Part shown: positions 20,866 to 31,311 of the stretch, piece after piece | How positions within the stretch are numbered: the first letter of the stretch is position 1 | How the letters are laid out: the number at the start of each line of letters is the position of its first letter | Source of the DNA: Acidipropionibacterium virtanenii | GTDB lineage: Bacteria; Actinomycetota; Actinomycetes; Propionibacteriales; Propionibacteriaceae | Length of the DNA stretch: 64,000 bases | NCBI RefSeq assembly: GCF_003325455.1 | Contig: NZ_CP025198.1 | Coordinates: 1,984,001-2,048,000 of the forward strand | Reading direction: 5' to 3' | Position numbers and translations under genes: made by a program | Notes under the pieces: model-generated | Seen by the model: the letters and a program-made list of their open reading frames with translations, nothing else | What the model was told of the DNA's origin: nothing | Databases searched by the model: none

Positions 20866-21810
20866 GTGGAGCCTGTGCTAGCCATTGTTGCGCCCGGACA
20901 GGGCGCCCAGAAGCCCGGATTCCTCTCCGCGTGGATGGAGGACTCGACCTTCGCCGCACACCTGCAGTGGCTGTCCGCCGTCGCCGATATCGATCTGGTG
21001 GCCCACGGCACCGTCTCCGACGAGGCGACCATCAAGGACACCTCGATCGCCCAGCCCCTGCTGGTCGCCTCCGCTCTGGCCACCGGATGGTCAGTCGCCC
21101 CCGATCTCTTCTCCCGCGCCGACGTGCTGGCCGGCCACTCGGTCGGCGAGATCGCCGCCGGGGCGGGCGCCGGAGCCTTCTCCCCCGAGGCCGCCATGGT
21201 GCTGGTCCGCGAGCGCGGCCGGGCGATGGCGCAGGCCGCCGCGGTCACCGAGACCTCGATGACCGCCGTGATCGGCGGAAAGCCCGAGGAGGTCGTCGCC
21301 GCCATCGGGGCCGCCGGGCTCACCCCCGCCAACTACAACGGCAAGGGCCAGATCGTGGCGGCCGGCACCGTCGCCCAGCTCGCCGCCTTCGCCGAGAACC
21401 CGCCCGCACGCACCCGGCTCTTCCCACTGACCGTCGCCGGCGCCTTCCACACCGTGCACATGGAGCCGGCCGTCGACCATCTGCGCGAGGTCGCCGCGGC
21501 CATGCCGACCTCGAGGCCCTCGGTGGCCCTGCTGTCCAACCGCGACGGCGCGATCGTCGGGGACGGGCGGGCCTTCGCCGACCGCCTGGTGGCCCAGGTG
21601 GCCCACCCGGTCCGCTGGGACCTGTGCATGGAGACGATGGCCGCCCGCGGCGTCACCGGCATCATGGAACTCGCTCCGGCTGGTACCTTGACCGGGATCG
21701 CCAAGCGCAATCTCAAGGGCGTCGAGCTGTTCAACCTCGACACGCCCGATCAGCTCGACGAGGCCCGCGCCTTCGTCGAGGCACACTCCCCCCAGACCGC
21801 GGAGGCCTGA
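20866..21810 (+). CDS. fabD: Malonyl-CoA:ACP transacylase
   Basis: 314 residues. Loads malonyl groups onto ACP. The nucleophile is Ser92 in GHSVGE (90-95), the oxyanion region is [11 protein letters not shown], and the catalytic histidine is in [12 protein letters not shown] at 20866 has ATGGA five bases upstream; a second GTG at 20875 would give the more family-like [12 protein letters not shown] start but its GGAG is only three bases away, so either may be used. First gene of the fatty-acid synthase II operon; its stop overlaps the fabH ATG by one base. Confidence 0.93.
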   Translation: MEPVLAIVAPGQGAQKPGFLSAWMEDSTFAAHLQWLSAVADIDLVAHGTVSDEATIKDTSIAQPLLVASALATGWSVAPDLFSRADVLAGHSVGEIAAGAGAGAFSPEAAMVLVRERGRAMAQAAAVTETSMTAVIGGKPEEVVAAIGAAGLTPANYNGKGQIVAAGTVAQLAAFAENPPARTRLFPLTVAGAFHTVHMEPAVDHLREVAAAMPTSRPSVALLSNRDGAIVGDGRAFADRLVAQVAHPVRWDLCMETMAARGVTGIMELAPAGTLTGIAKRNLKGVELFNLDTPDQLDEARAFVEAHSPQTAEA

Positions 21811-22823
21811 TGCCCGACACACCCCGTCCCACCCTCACCCAGGCGCAGGGGGCGCCCTCCTCCCGGATGCTGGCCACCGGTTCGGTGCGCGGCTCGCGTG
21901 TCGTCTCCAATGAGGAGATGTGCACCATGATCGACTCCACCCCGGAGTGGATCCAGCAGCGCACCGGTATCACCGAGAGACGTTGGGCCACCGCCGAGGA
22001 GACACCGCGTTCGATGGCCGTCGAGGCCGCCCGCAAGGCCCTGGCCAAGGCCGGTCTGGAGCCCTCCCAGGTCGACGCCATCGTCATCGCCACCGTCTCC
22101 CACCACCGTCCCTCCCCCTCGCTGGCCACCTATGTGGCCCACGACCTGGGCAGTATCGGGGCCGCGGCCTTCGACATCAACGCCGCCTGCGCCGGGTTCT
22201 GCTACTGCACCTCGCTGGCCGACTCGATGATCCGCAGCGGTTCGGCCACCCACATCCTGGTGATCGGTGTGGAGAAGCTCTCGGAGATGACCAATATCGC
22301 CGATCGCGGCACCGCCTTCCTCTTCTCCGACGGGGCCGGCGCGGTGCTCTTCGGGCCCTCGCAGACCTCCGCCGTGGGTCCGGCCGTCTGGGGCTCGGCC
22401 GCCGACAAGGTCGAGACCATTGAGATCGAGGACTGGACCCAGGTCGCCGACCACCCGCGGGTCAGCCATCCGCTCATCGCGATGGACGGCCGGAATGTGT
22501 TCAAGTGGGCCATGACGTCGGTGGTCCGCAAGGCCGGAGAGGCCATCGCCGAGGCCGGCATCACCCCCACCGACCTGGACGCCTTCATCCCCCACCAGGC
22601 CAACGACCGCATCACCGACGCCATGCTGCGTCACCTCAAACTGCCCGAGTCGGTGGAGGTCTGTCACGACATCGCCGACATGGGCAACACCTCGGCGGCA
22701 TCCATCCCGATCGCGATCGACCGGATGCTGGAGAGGGGCCAGGTCCACAGCGGCGACCTGGCACTGATCATCGGCTTCGGCGCCGGGCTGGTCTTCGCCG
22801 GCCAGGTCGTCGTGCTGCCCTGA
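21810..22823 (+). CDS. fabH: 3-oxoacyl-ACP synthase III
   Basis: 337 residues. Condenses a starter acyl-CoA with malonyl-ACP to begin fatty acid chains. The catalytic triad is complete: Cys127 in AACAGF, His262 in IPHQAN and Asn293 in GNTSAAS. Actinobacterial FabH usually accepts branched starters, consistent with iso/anteiso fatty acids, but specificity cannot be read here. An N-terminal extension of about 15 residues precedes the core. Translation is coupled to fabD through a TGATG overlap. Confidence 0.95.
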   Translation: MPDTPRPTLTQAQGAPSSRMLATGSVRGSRVVSNEEMCTMIDSTPEWIQQRTGITERRWATAEETPRSMAVEAARKALAKAGLEPSQVDAIVIATVSHHRPSPSLATYVAHDLGSIGAAAFDINAACAGFCYCTSLADSMIRSGSATHILVIGVEKLSEMTNIADRGTAFLFSDGAGAVLFGPSQTSAVGPAVWGSAADKVETIEIEDWTQVADHPRVSHPLIAMDGRNVFKWAMTSVVRKAGEAIAEAGITPTDLDAFIPHQANDRITDAMLRHLKLPESVEVCHDIADMGNTSAASIPIAIDRMLERGQVHSGDLALIIGFGAGLVFAGQVVVLP

Positions 22824-22872
22824 TCGCACACCCGTCACCGCACAAGTCTCACCCAACAAAAGGAAGAAAATC

Positions 22873-23118
22873 ATGGCTGACAACGCACAGGTCCTCTCCG
22901 ACATCGCCGACATCGTCAACGACATCACCGGCGTCGACCAGGCCGAGGTGACCGCCGAGAAGTCCTTCACCGACGACCTGGACGTCGACTCCCTCTCGAT
23001 GGTCGAGATCGTCTACGCCTGCGAGGAGAAGTTCGGCGTGGAGATCCCCGACGACAAGTCCAAGGACCTCAAGACCGTCCAGGACGCCATCGACTTCGTC
23101 ACCGCCAACCAGGGCTGA
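22873..23118 (+). CDS. acpP: Acyl carrier protein
   Basis: 81 residues, acidic. The phosphopantetheine attachment serine is Ser40 in VDSLSMVEIV, the universal ACP motif. A strong AAGGAAG Shine-Dalgarno precedes the ATG, as expected for an abundant protein. It lies between fabH and fabF in the classical actinobacterial FAS II order and carries the growing acyl chain for both. Confidence 0.96.
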   Translation: MADNAQVLSDIADIVNDITGVDQAEVTAEKSFTDDLDVDSLSMVEIVYACEEKFGVEIPDDKSKDLKTVQDAIDFVTANQG

Positions 23119-23167
23119 CCGCTCCCCATCACAGGCCCCACCCCCACCCCGACCATCAGGAGTTCAT

Positions 23168-24442
<1,275 letters not shown>

Positions 24443-24457
24443 CCGGCGGCCGTCTCA

Positions 24458-24508
24458 GACCGTGAAGCGGCGTCCCCCGGGCTCGGGAGGCGCCGCTTCG
24501 TCACGGTC
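24458..24508. terminator. Bidirectional terminator-like hairpin between fabF and DUF3145
   Basis: GACCGTGA and AGCGGCG on the left pair with CGCCGCT and TCACGGTC on the right, with a small bulge, around an inner CCCCGGGCTCGGG. The convergent genes on either side make a shared terminator likely. There is no long T-run. Confidence 0.6.
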
Positions 24509-24550
24509 GGGGGGCCAGGATCAGGGCCGGACGGGATCCGGGTACTGGGA

Positions 24551-25063
24551 TCAGCCCACCTCGCTGCCGAGCCAGGACACGTCCAGGTCGGGGTCGCAGG
24601 CGCGGAAGGGCTCCAGCTCGACATCCCAGGGCTCCCCCAGCAGGTCGGAGATCTCGGCCTCCAGCGGCTCGCCCTGGGACCGGGCGCGGATCATCGCCTG
24701 GCGCAGCCGGTTCTCATCGACGACGACATCGCCGATCTCGTTGGTCTCGGCGGAGAAGATTCCCAGATCAGGGGTGACGCTCCATCGGTGGCCGGCACCG
24801 GCGGCCGGCGGGTCGACAGTGACCTCGATGCGCAGCCGACCCCAGGTCGCCAGCGTGGAGACCAGCCCTGCGGCCCCCTCTGGCTCCCCGTGCCACGGCG
24901 TCTCGGCGCGCCAGCATCCGTACTCGACCGGCTGCCGCTGCCATCTGATCCCCGCGGGCAGAACAACAGCGGCGTCGGCGGCCCATTCGATATGGGTGCG
25001 CAACGCCGTCGGAGCAGAGTGGATGTAGAGCATGCCACCCGACTGATGTGCGTACTGCTTCAT
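24551..25063 (-). CDS. DUF3145 domain-containing protein
   Basis: 170 residues from ATG at 25063, which has GGGAGG seven bases upstream. Matches DUF3145, a cytosolic actinobacterial family commonly found downstream of fabF, as here in convergent orientation. Visible features are a Trp-rich N-terminal half (HIEWAADAAVVLPAGIRW) and the conserved acidic tail ending DVELEPFRACDPDLDVSWLG. No catalytic motif is visible. The conserved linkage suggests a link with lipid metabolism, but the role is unknown. Confidence 0.82.
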   Translation of the reverse strand: MKQYAHQSGGMLYIHSAPTALRTHIEWAADAAVVLPAGIRWQRQPVEYGCWRAETPWHGEPEGAAGLVSTLATWGRLRIEVTVDPPAAGAGHRWSVTPDLGIFSAETNEIGDVVVDENRLRQAMIRARSQGEPLEAEISDLLGEPWDVELEPFRACDPDLDVSWLGSEVG

Positions 25064-25202
25064 GTTCCGTCCTCCCTCGGTACCAACGTGCCTTCCCCTG
25101 CAGCGGTGCCACGCGGATGACCGGAACGTGGCCCAGTCTGCCCCGCGGCAGCGGACCTCGACAAGCCCCCCCGGCGTGTCGGCCTTGACCCGGTGCGACT
25201 TC

Positions 25203-25919
25203 TCAGGCGGTCCGGGAGTAGTCACGGGGCCCGAAGACGGCCTGTCCGAGACGCACCGTCGTGGCACCGTGGGCGATCGCCAGTTCGAAATCACCGGACA
25301 TTCCCATCGAGAGCTCGTCCCAGTCACTGACCTGCCCGGCCTCGCTGCGCAGCCGCTCCCGGAGGTCGACGACCCGCTGGAAGCAGGCCCCCACCTGCTC
25401 GGGATCCGGGGAGTTCAGCGCCACCGTCATCAGGCCGCGCACCCTGAGGCTGGCGAAGGCGTCGAGCCGGTGGCAGAAGGCGACGGCCTCCTCGGGTCCG
25501 ATGCCCGACTTCTGGGGCTCCCCGGAGCTGTTGATCTCCACGAGCACGTCGAGGGCGCGACCCTCCTGCTGGAGACGGCGATCGAGTTCGCGGGCCAGCT
25601 TGATCGAGTCCAGGGCCTGGAACTCCGAGGCGAAGCGGGCCACCTGGCGGGCCTTGTTGGTCTGCAGGTGGCCGATGACGGCCCAGCTGATCTCCGGGTG
25701 GCCCGGGTTCAGTTCCTCCCACTTGCCGATGGCCTCCTGCACCCGGTTCTCCCCGAAGCGGGTGCAGCCGCACTTTTCGGCCTCCAGGACGTCGGCGGCG
25801 GGGCGGGTCTTGCTGACGGGCAGCAGCCTGATGTCCCGGGCGTCGCGTCCGGCCGCGCGGGCGGCGTCCTCGATCCGGGCGCGGACCGCGGAGATGTTGT
25901 CGGCGATGGTCATGACCAC
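25203..25919 (-). CDS. YggS-family pyridoxal-phosphate homeostasis protein
   Basis: 238 residues. Single-domain alanine-racemase-fold PLP-binding protein without known enzymatic activity; homologues maintain vitamin B6 balance. The PLP lysine is Lys37 in LLPVSKTRP, and other family signatures are FGENRVQE, WAVIGHLQTNKAR and SMGMSGDFELAI. Length and motifs are standard. A second ATG two codons in (25913) is an alternative start. In many bacteria yggS is near division genes; here it lies alone next to the VWA operon. Confidence 0.92.
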   Translation of the reverse strand: MVMTIADNISAVRARIEDAARAAGRDARDIRLLPVSKTRPAADVLEAEKCGCTRFGENRVQEAIGKWEELNPGHPEISWAVIGHLQTNKARQVARFASEFQALDSIKLARELDRRLQQEGRALDVLVEINSSGEPQKSGIGPEEAVAFCHRLDAFASLRVRGLMTVALNSPDPEQVGACFQRVVDLRERLRSEAGQVSDWDELSMGMSGDFELAIAHGATTVRLGQAVFGPRDYSRTA

Positions 25920-25929
25920 GACCTAACCA

Positions 25930-26907
25930 CTACGGCCAGCGGGCCGCCAATGAGATCACCCCGAGGCCGGCGAGGACCGCCAGCAGCAGGGCGTACCCGA
26001 CGAAGCGGTCGGTCACCTCGGCATAGACCTTCTCATAGCCCACGGATCGCGCGATGGATCTGTAGACGTCCTTGAGCTGACCCAGCGACTCGGCGGAGAA
26101 CTTCTCGCCGCCCGAGGCCTTGGCGACGGCGGCGAGCTCGTGGTGGTTGACGGGGACCGGTTGACGCTGACCGTCCTCCATCACATATCCGCCCGGGGTG
26201 CCGTAGGCGATGCTGTAGATCGGCACCCCCTGGCGGCCGGAGTCCTGGGCCGCCCCCAGTGACGGTCTGCCGACATTGGTGGCGCCGTCGGACAGCAGGA
26301 CGATGGCGGCGGGGGGCTTGGTGCCCGGATGCTTCGGGTCGTCGGGGGCGAGCTTGAGGGCGTCCAGCGAGGAGTAGATGCCCTCCCCGATGGCGGTGGA
26401 GGGCTTCACCTCGAGGTTGTCGATGGCGGTGCTCACCACGGCCCGGTCGGTGGTCGGCGGGACCACCAGCTGCGCACTGGCGGCGAACTGCACCAGGGCC
26501 ACGTTGAACCGGTCGGGAAGGTCGGAGAGGAAGGATTTGGCGGCCGACTGGGCGGCGTCCAGACGCGAGGGTTCCACATCGGTGGCGATCATCGAGCGGG
26601 ACACGTCGATGGTGAGGACGATGGTGGCACGGTCCCGCGGCACCTCCCGGTAGTCCTGCGGCTGGGCGAAGGCCACCACGAGGGAGGCGATCGAGGCCAC
26701 CGAGCAGCCGACCGCCAGGTGTCTCTTCCAGGCCTTGTCCTTGGGCAGCACGGCACGCAGGTTGATCCGGGTGACGGGCCCGCGGGGGGTCGTCCTGACC
26801 GACAGGGCCAGGTATCCGATCACCACGGCCGCAGGGACGAGCAGCCACCACAACCGACCCGGCCTCATGAAGTGGATGAGCTGGATCGCCAGCAGGACGT
26901 TCATCAT
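25930..26907 (-). CDS. VWA-domain membrane protein (downstream copy)
   Basis: 325 residues. Two N-terminal hydrophobic segments, then a von Willebrand A domain with an intact MIDAS motif (DVSRS in LTIDVSRSM, plus downstream T and D residues), and a C-terminal transmembrane segment. This is the BatA/BatB layout. It is homologous to the next gene upstream (shared architecture, for example RATIV-DxSxSM and SVGYE near the end), so the pair arose by duplication. ATG at 26907 overlaps the upstream gene's stop by 4 bp. It is the last gene of a MoxR-DUF58-VWA-VWA operon; such clusters are thought to act in metal-dependent protein assembly or stress tolerance at the membrane. Confidence 0.85.
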   Translation of the reverse strand: MMNVLLAIQLIHFMRPGRLWWLLVPAAVVIGYLALSVRTTPRGPVTRINLRAVLPKDKAWKRHLAVGCSVASIASLVVAFAQPQDYREVPRDRATIVLTIDVSRSMIATDVEPSRLDAAQSAAKSFLSDLPDRFNVALVQFAASAQLVVPPTTDRAVVSTAIDNLEVKPSTAIGEGIYSSLDALKLAPDDPKHPGTKPPAAIVLLSDGATNVGRPSLGAAQDSGRQGVPIYSIAYGTPGGYVMEDGQRQPVPVNHHELAAVAKASGGEKFSAESLGQLKDVYRSIARSVGYEKVYAEVTDRFVGYALLLAVLAGLGVISLAARWP

Positions 26908-27884
26908 GGCCACCTCGTCGCCATCGAGACCACGCCGAGGGCTGCGATGATCGCGAATCCGAGGGCGTAGAACGCCCACGTCGCGGTGATCTCCTTCTTG
27001 ACCTGCTCATAACCCACCGAGCTGTGGACGTCCTGGTAGACCTGCTTGAGGTCGCCCGCGGATTCGGCGGTCCAGGTGCGGGCCTTGGTGCGCTGGGCGA
27101 TCTTCGACAGAAGGCTGGTGTCGGGGGCCACCCGCTCGCGCTGACCGTCGACGTCGACGTATCCGGTCGAGGTGCCGAAGGCGATGGTGTAGACGGGAAC
27201 CTTGGCCGACACCGCAGCATTCGCCTGGGTCATCGGATCGCTCCCATCGGTGTTGCCGCCGTCGGACAGCAGCACGACGGCCGCCGGTACCGGATCGGCG
27301 TCCTTGGCTCCCGGCGCCTGCTTGATCGCGGCCAGGGACTCCTTGAGGGCGTCGCCGATCGCGGTGCCCTCCTCGGTGCCCAGGGCGGAGATGGCACGCT
27401 CGGCGGTGGCCCGGTCGGTGCTGGGGGGCATCACCACCCGTGGGTGCCCCGAGACGGTGACCACCGCGACGTTGAACCCGGCGGGCAGTGAGTTGATGAA
27501 TGTCACGGCCTGCTCCTTGGCGGCCGCCAGCCGGGTCGGATCGACGTCGCTGGCGGTCATCGACAGCGAGTTGTCGATGCCCACGACGATGGTCGCCCGT
27601 TCCCGGGGCACCTTCTCGGTGCCCATCGGGCGGGCCCAGGCGAAGGTGACCGAAGCCAGCGAACAGAGTGCCATGGCGACCGCGACGTGCCTCTTCCACT
27701 GGGACTGGGGGCGCACCACCGCCGCCAGGATGCCGGTGTTGGTGAATCTCATGCCGGTCCGGTTGCGGCGTCCCAGCACCACCAGGTAGAGGGCCAGCAG
27801 GACCGGGATCGCCAGCAGCGCCCAGAGCCTGCCCGGCTGGCGGACCTGCGGCAGCCCCAGCACCATCAGCTCCATGAGAGTCAT
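26904..27884 (-). CDS. VWA-domain membrane protein (upstream copy)
   Basis: 326 residues. Same plan as its neighbour: N-terminal membrane segments, a VWA domain with MIDAS DNSLS (VGIDNSLSM), a conserved VVLLSDGGNTDG metal/loop region and a C-terminal membrane helix. ATG at 27884 overlaps the DUF58 gene's stop by 4 bp (ATGA) and has GGTGG upstream. Genes of this kind act with MoxR-type AAA+ ATPases; the VWA domain faces outside or inside depending on topology, which cannot be settled by eye. Confidence 0.85.
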   Translation of the reverse strand: MTLMELMVLGLPQVRQPGRLWALLAIPVLLALYLVVLGRRNRTGMRFTNTGILAAVVRPQSQWKRHVAVAMALCSLASVTFAWARPMGTEKVPRERATIVVGIDNSLSMTASDVDPTRLAAAKEQAVTFINSLPAGFNVAVVTVSGHPRVVMPPSTDRATAERAISALGTEEGTAIGDALKESLAAIKQAPGAKDADPVPAAVVLLSDGGNTDGSDPMTQANAAVSAKVPVYTIAFGTSTGYVDVDGQRERVAPDTSLLSKIAQRTKARTWTAESAGDLKQVYQDVHSSVGYEQVKKEITATWAFYALGFAIIAALGVVSMATRWP

Positions 27885-28939
27885 CTCGCCACCCCCTGCG
27901 GGGGCTGGTGGAGCATCGAGGCGGTCCTGCGGTAGCCCAGCACGAAGCGGGCGATGTCGGTGACCCAGTCGGAGTCGGTCCGCAGCTGGATATGACCCGC
28001 CCCGGCCCGCCGGATCGCGGCGGCGACCCTCTCCCGCTGCGCCGATGAGGCGGCGTCCATCCGTTGCTTGGCGGCCGGATCGGCGGTGTTGATGTAGCGG
28101 GCGAAATCGGACTCGGGATCGCGGATGAGGATCTCCCCGACGTCGGGGAAGTCGAGTTCGGCGGCGTCGACCACCTCGATGCACAGCACCTGGTTGCGCA
28201 CCGCCAGGCGGCGCAGCGAGCGTTCCCAGTCGGGGGGCACCGACGGGTCGAGCTCATGATCGGCGGGGGTGAGGAAGTCCGACGCCACCACCCTCATGCC
28301 GCGGCGCCGTTCGGTGCGGTTGAGTTGTTCAATGCCCTTGGCCAGAGTCATGTCCCCGGGGGCGTTGTCCGGCACGATGGGTTCATTGAGCATCGCCCGC
28401 AGTAGCCCGTACAGGGCCGTCCGGCCGCTGCGCGCCGGCATCCGACGCACTCCGTCGGCGCGCATGATGACTCCGCCGAACCGGTCGCCCATCCGCTGGG
28501 AGAGGAATCCGAGGGTGGCGACGCCGGCGATGCCCAGATCTCGCTTGGTCATGCCCTGGGTGCCCCAGTTCATCGAGGCCGTGACGTCGAGCAGCGCCCA
28601 CACCTCGAGTTCGCGGTCGGCGATCGTGTCACGGACGTGGGGCTCGGTGGTGCGAGCAGTGACGGCCCAGTCCATCCTGCGGACGTCGTCCTGGCCGGGC
28701 TGGTAGGGGCGGGTGTCGTTGACGTCGGATCCGGGGCCGGGCAGCAGGCCGGCGTGGTCGCCGTGCAGGAATCCCTCCAGGCGGCGCACGATGGTCAGCT
28801 CGAGACGGCGCAGCGCCGCCTCGGGGGCCAGTTGGCTGAGCGGCACCGTCGCCCCGGTGGGGGGTTGCAGGACGGTCCGGGCCACTCCCACGTCGGGGCG
28901 GCCCGGCTCCGGCTGATGGAAGGCGGGTAGGGGTGGCAT
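27881..28939 (-). CDS. DUF58 domain-containing protein
   Basis: 352 residues from ATG at 28939. Contains the DUF58 signature: NDTRPYQPGQDDVRRMDWAVTA followed by an acidic VWA-like core (LEVWALLDVTASMNWG). No clear membrane segment is seen, unlike many DUF58 proteins. It is located between the MoxR ATPase and the two VWA genes, the canonical order for these operons, and overlaps the downstream VWA gene by 4 bp. Probably an adaptor working with MoxR on the VWA proteins. Confidence 0.87.
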   Translation of the reverse strand: MPPLPAFHQPEPGRPDVGVARTVLQPPTGATVPLSQLAPEAALRRLELTIVRRLEGFLHGDHAGLLPGPGSDVNDTRPYQPGQDDVRRMDWAVTARTTEPHVRDTIADRELEVWALLDVTASMNWGTQGMTKRDLGIAGVATLGFLSQRMGDRFGGVIMRADGVRRMPARSGRTALYGLLRAMLNEPIVPDNAPGDMTLAKGIEQLNRTERRRGMRVVASDFLTPADHELDPSVPPDWERSLRRLAVRNQVLCIEVVDAAELDFPDVGEILIRDPESDFARYINTADPAAKQRMDAASSAQRERVAAAIRRAGAGHIQLRTDSDWVTDIARFVLGYRRTASMLHQPPQGVAR

Positions 28940-28947
28940 GACCGGCC

Positions 28948-30210
28948 TCAGCTGCGGTACTCGGGCTGGTAGCGGTGCTGGGTCCTGGCCTCTTTGCGCT
29001 GCTCGGCGTTCCACACGGGGGTGGGCGGGGGCACCATGGCCAGGATCCGCTCGATCACCTGGGGCGGTTCGATGTTGTCGGCGATGGCGTCGAACCCGAG
29101 CACCAGCCGGTGGGGCATCACATCCTTGGCAACGGCCTGCACGTCGGTGGGCAGCACGTAGTCGCGCCCGTGCACCAGGGCCAGGGCCCGGGCCGCCGAC
29201 ACCAGGCCGAGGGTGGCGCGCGGCGAGCAGCCGATCTGGATCACCGACTCGAGATCGGGCATGCCGAACTCGGCGGGAGTCCGGGTGGCCAGCACCAGGC
29301 GGACGATGTACTCGGCCACCAGGTTGTGCACGAAGACATCAGAGGCCATGTCCTGCAGCTCGATGACCTTGTCCGGAGTGAGCACCGGGCGGGGCCTCGG
29401 GGCGCGCACACTCATCCGTCGCAGGATCTCGAACTCCTCGTTGCCACGCGGATACGGCACGTCGATCTTGAGCAGGAAGCGGTCGCGCTGGGCCTCGGGA
29501 AGCGGGTACACACCCTCCGACTCGACCGGGTTCTGGGTGGCGATGACGCTGAAAGGCTTGTGGGCCGGGAAGGTCTGGCCGGCGATGGAGACCTGCTGCT
29601 CGGCCATCAGCTCAAGCATCGCCGCCTGCACCTTGGCGGGGGCGCGGTTGATCTCATCGGCGAGCACGAAATTCACGAAGACGGGCCCGAGTTCGATGTC
29701 GAAGGTCTCCTTGGAGGCCGAGTAGATGCGGGTGCCGACGATGTCGGAGGGCACCAGGTCCGGGGTGAACTGGACCCTGGCGAAGTCACCGCCGAGCACG
29801 GTGGCGAAGGAGCGCACGGCCAGGGTCTTGGCGACCCCGGGCACGCCTTCGAGAAGGATATGGCCGCGGGCCAGCACGCCGACCATGAGCTGCTCGACCA
29901 TGTGCTCCTGGCCGACGATGACCTGCTGCACCTCCCCGATCGCCTTGCCGATGAGGGTGGCCGCCTCCTCATTGCTCATGGTGGCGTCAGCATTGCCGGT
30001 GCCGATGTTCTGGCCCGAGGAGAGGGGCGGCCGACGGCTCTCCTGCGGGACCGCCTGGGGCTTCGCGGAGTGCTGGGGGCCCGGCTGCGGAGGAGCCGGC
30101 TGCTGGGGCACCGGCTGCTGAGCCGGCTGCTGGCGAGCGGGCGGCGGCCATGCCCCCGGTTGGGGTTGTGCCTGCTGGGGACCTCCCGGCTGCGCGCCTG
30201 GTGTGCTCAC
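28948..30210 (-). CDS. MoxR-family AAA+ ATPase
   Basis: 420 residues. Walker A EGVPGVAKT is at 121-129, Walker B is in LADEINRAP, and the sensor region reads VIATQNPVESEGVYPLPEAQRDRFLL. A Pro/Gln-rich disordered extension of about 75 residues precedes the ATPase core. GTG at 30210 has CAGGAG eight bases upstream; the internal ATG near residue 78 would remove the extension. First gene of the operon with DUF58 and two VWA genes. MoxR ATPases act as chaperones that remodel VWA-domain partners. Confidence 0.9.
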   Translation of the reverse strand: MSTPGAQPGGPQQAQPQPGAWPPPARQQPAQQPVPQQPAPPQPGPQHSAKPQAVPQESRRPPLSSGQNIGTGNADATMSNEEAATLIGKAIGEVQQVIVGQEHMVEQLMVGVLARGHILLEGVPGVAKTLAVRSFATVLGGDFARVQFTPDLVPSDIVGTRIYSASKETFDIELGPVFVNFVLADEINRAPAKVQAAMLELMAEQQVSIAGQTFPAHKPFSVIATQNPVESEGVYPLPEAQRDRFLLKIDVPYPRGNEEFEILRRMSVRAPRPRPVLTPDKVIELQDMASDVFVHNLVAEYIVRLVLATRTPAEFGMPDLESVIQIGCSPRATLGLVSAARALALVHGRDYVLPTDVQAVAKDVMPHRLVLGFDAIADNIEPPQVIERILAMVPPPTPVWNAEQRKEARTQHRYQPEYRS

Positions 30211-30359
30211 TCGCGTTGCTCCTGCCTCGGCAGCCCCTGATGCCGCCGTACGGGTACGGTCCCCGCCACGATACCGCGCCCGGTGCGAGGCCCCTCCCGG
30301 GACTGTCCGGTGGCTCCGGCACGACGGCAATGCACGGCGGTGTGGTGAGATGGGGGTTG

Positions 30360-31310
30360 ATGTCGACAACTTCTGGGCCAGGAAATCCTCCGGGCGGCGG
30401 TACCGGGGGCACTCCTGCGCCTTCTCCCCTGCTCGTCACCGATCCGCCCAGGGTCGGGGACTTCTGGCTCGACGCCCGGATGCTCGCCACCCCCGCCGGC
30501 GTCGCATTCATCGGCCACGACGACGCCGACACCCCGGTCCTTCTGCTCCTCCTGTCGGAGGGAGCCGCCGCCGATGCGGCCGCCCGCTCCCGGTTGAGCG
30601 GCGAGGTGAACCACCTCCATGCCGAGACAGTGGTCGCCCGCGGCGGAGAGGGCCAGGATGAGGGCCGGCTCGGGCACCTGTTCCGCAGCGAGGACGACGA
30701 CCCGCAGGTGGCCGGGCAGGCGCCGCTGGCACCCTGGGTGGCACTGCTCAACGACGGCACGCCGGCGGCCTCGGCCGAGGGACTGCGCATCCTCCGGGCC
30801 GTGGATCTCACCATGACCGGCCAGCTCGGCGATCCCAGCGGCCCCGATTTCCGGCTGCACTGGATCGATCGGGACCGTCCGGGCACCTCGCGGACGTGGC
30901 CGTTGCCATGGCCGGGCCGCCAGGACAGGGCCGGCTGGTCGACGGTGGGCATCTCCTGGCTCATCATCATCACGATCGCCGCGCTGGGCCTGCTCATCGC
31001 GGTCCTGTTGTTCCAGAACATCCCGCCGAGCCCTCCCCCGCCTCCGGTGCCCACCTCGGCGTCCGGTTCGGGCGGCGGATCGGGCTCCCCCCAGTCCGGG
31101 TCTCCGAGCCCCGGATCGCCGTCATCGGGCTCGCCGTCGTCGGGCTCCCCATCCTCGGGGTCACCATCGCCCTCCGGCTCCTCCGGGTCCCCGTCTTCGG
31201 GGAGCCCGGATCAGAAGACGCCCAGCACTCCTCCGACCATGAACTCCCCGGGCGGCTCCGGCAGCTCCGGTTCAGCCACCCCCACGCCCACCCGCAACCA
31301 GAAACTCTGA
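30360..31310 (+). CDS. Membrane protein with C-terminal Ser/Pro/Gly-rich tail
   Basis: 316 residues, not assigned to a family. A soluble N-terminal domain (about 1-190) contains a hydrophobic TPVLLLLLSEGAAADAAARS strand and acidic HDDADT. One transmembrane helix follows (about 195-219), then a tail of about 95 residues built largely from SSGSP-type repeats and Pro. Topology is probably N-in with the tail outside, so the tail could cross the peptidoglycan. It is divergent from the MoxR operon across 149 bp, which suggests a functional connection with that cluster. ATG at 30360 has a G-rich tract upstream. Confidence 0.65.
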   Translation: MSTTSGPGNPPGGGTGGTPAPSPLLVTDPPRVGDFWLDARMLATPAGVAFIGHDDADTPVLLLLLSEGAAADAAARSRLSGEVNHLHAETVVARGGEGQDEGRLGHLFRSEDDDPQVAGQAPLAPWVALLNDGTPAASAEGLRILRAVDLTMTGQLGDPSGPDFRLHWIDRDRPGTSRTWPLPWPGRQDRAGWSTVGISWLIIITIAALGLLIAVLLFQNIPPSPPPPPVPTSASGSGGGSGSPQSGSPSPGSPSSGSPSSGSPSSGSPSPSGSSGSPSSGSPDQKTPSTPPTMNSPGGSGSSGSATPTPTRNQKL

Positions 31311-31311
31311 G

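Noticed and set aside
31060-31230. CRISPR-like repeat array
   Set aside because: The repeats are coding SSGSP blocks without unique spacers.
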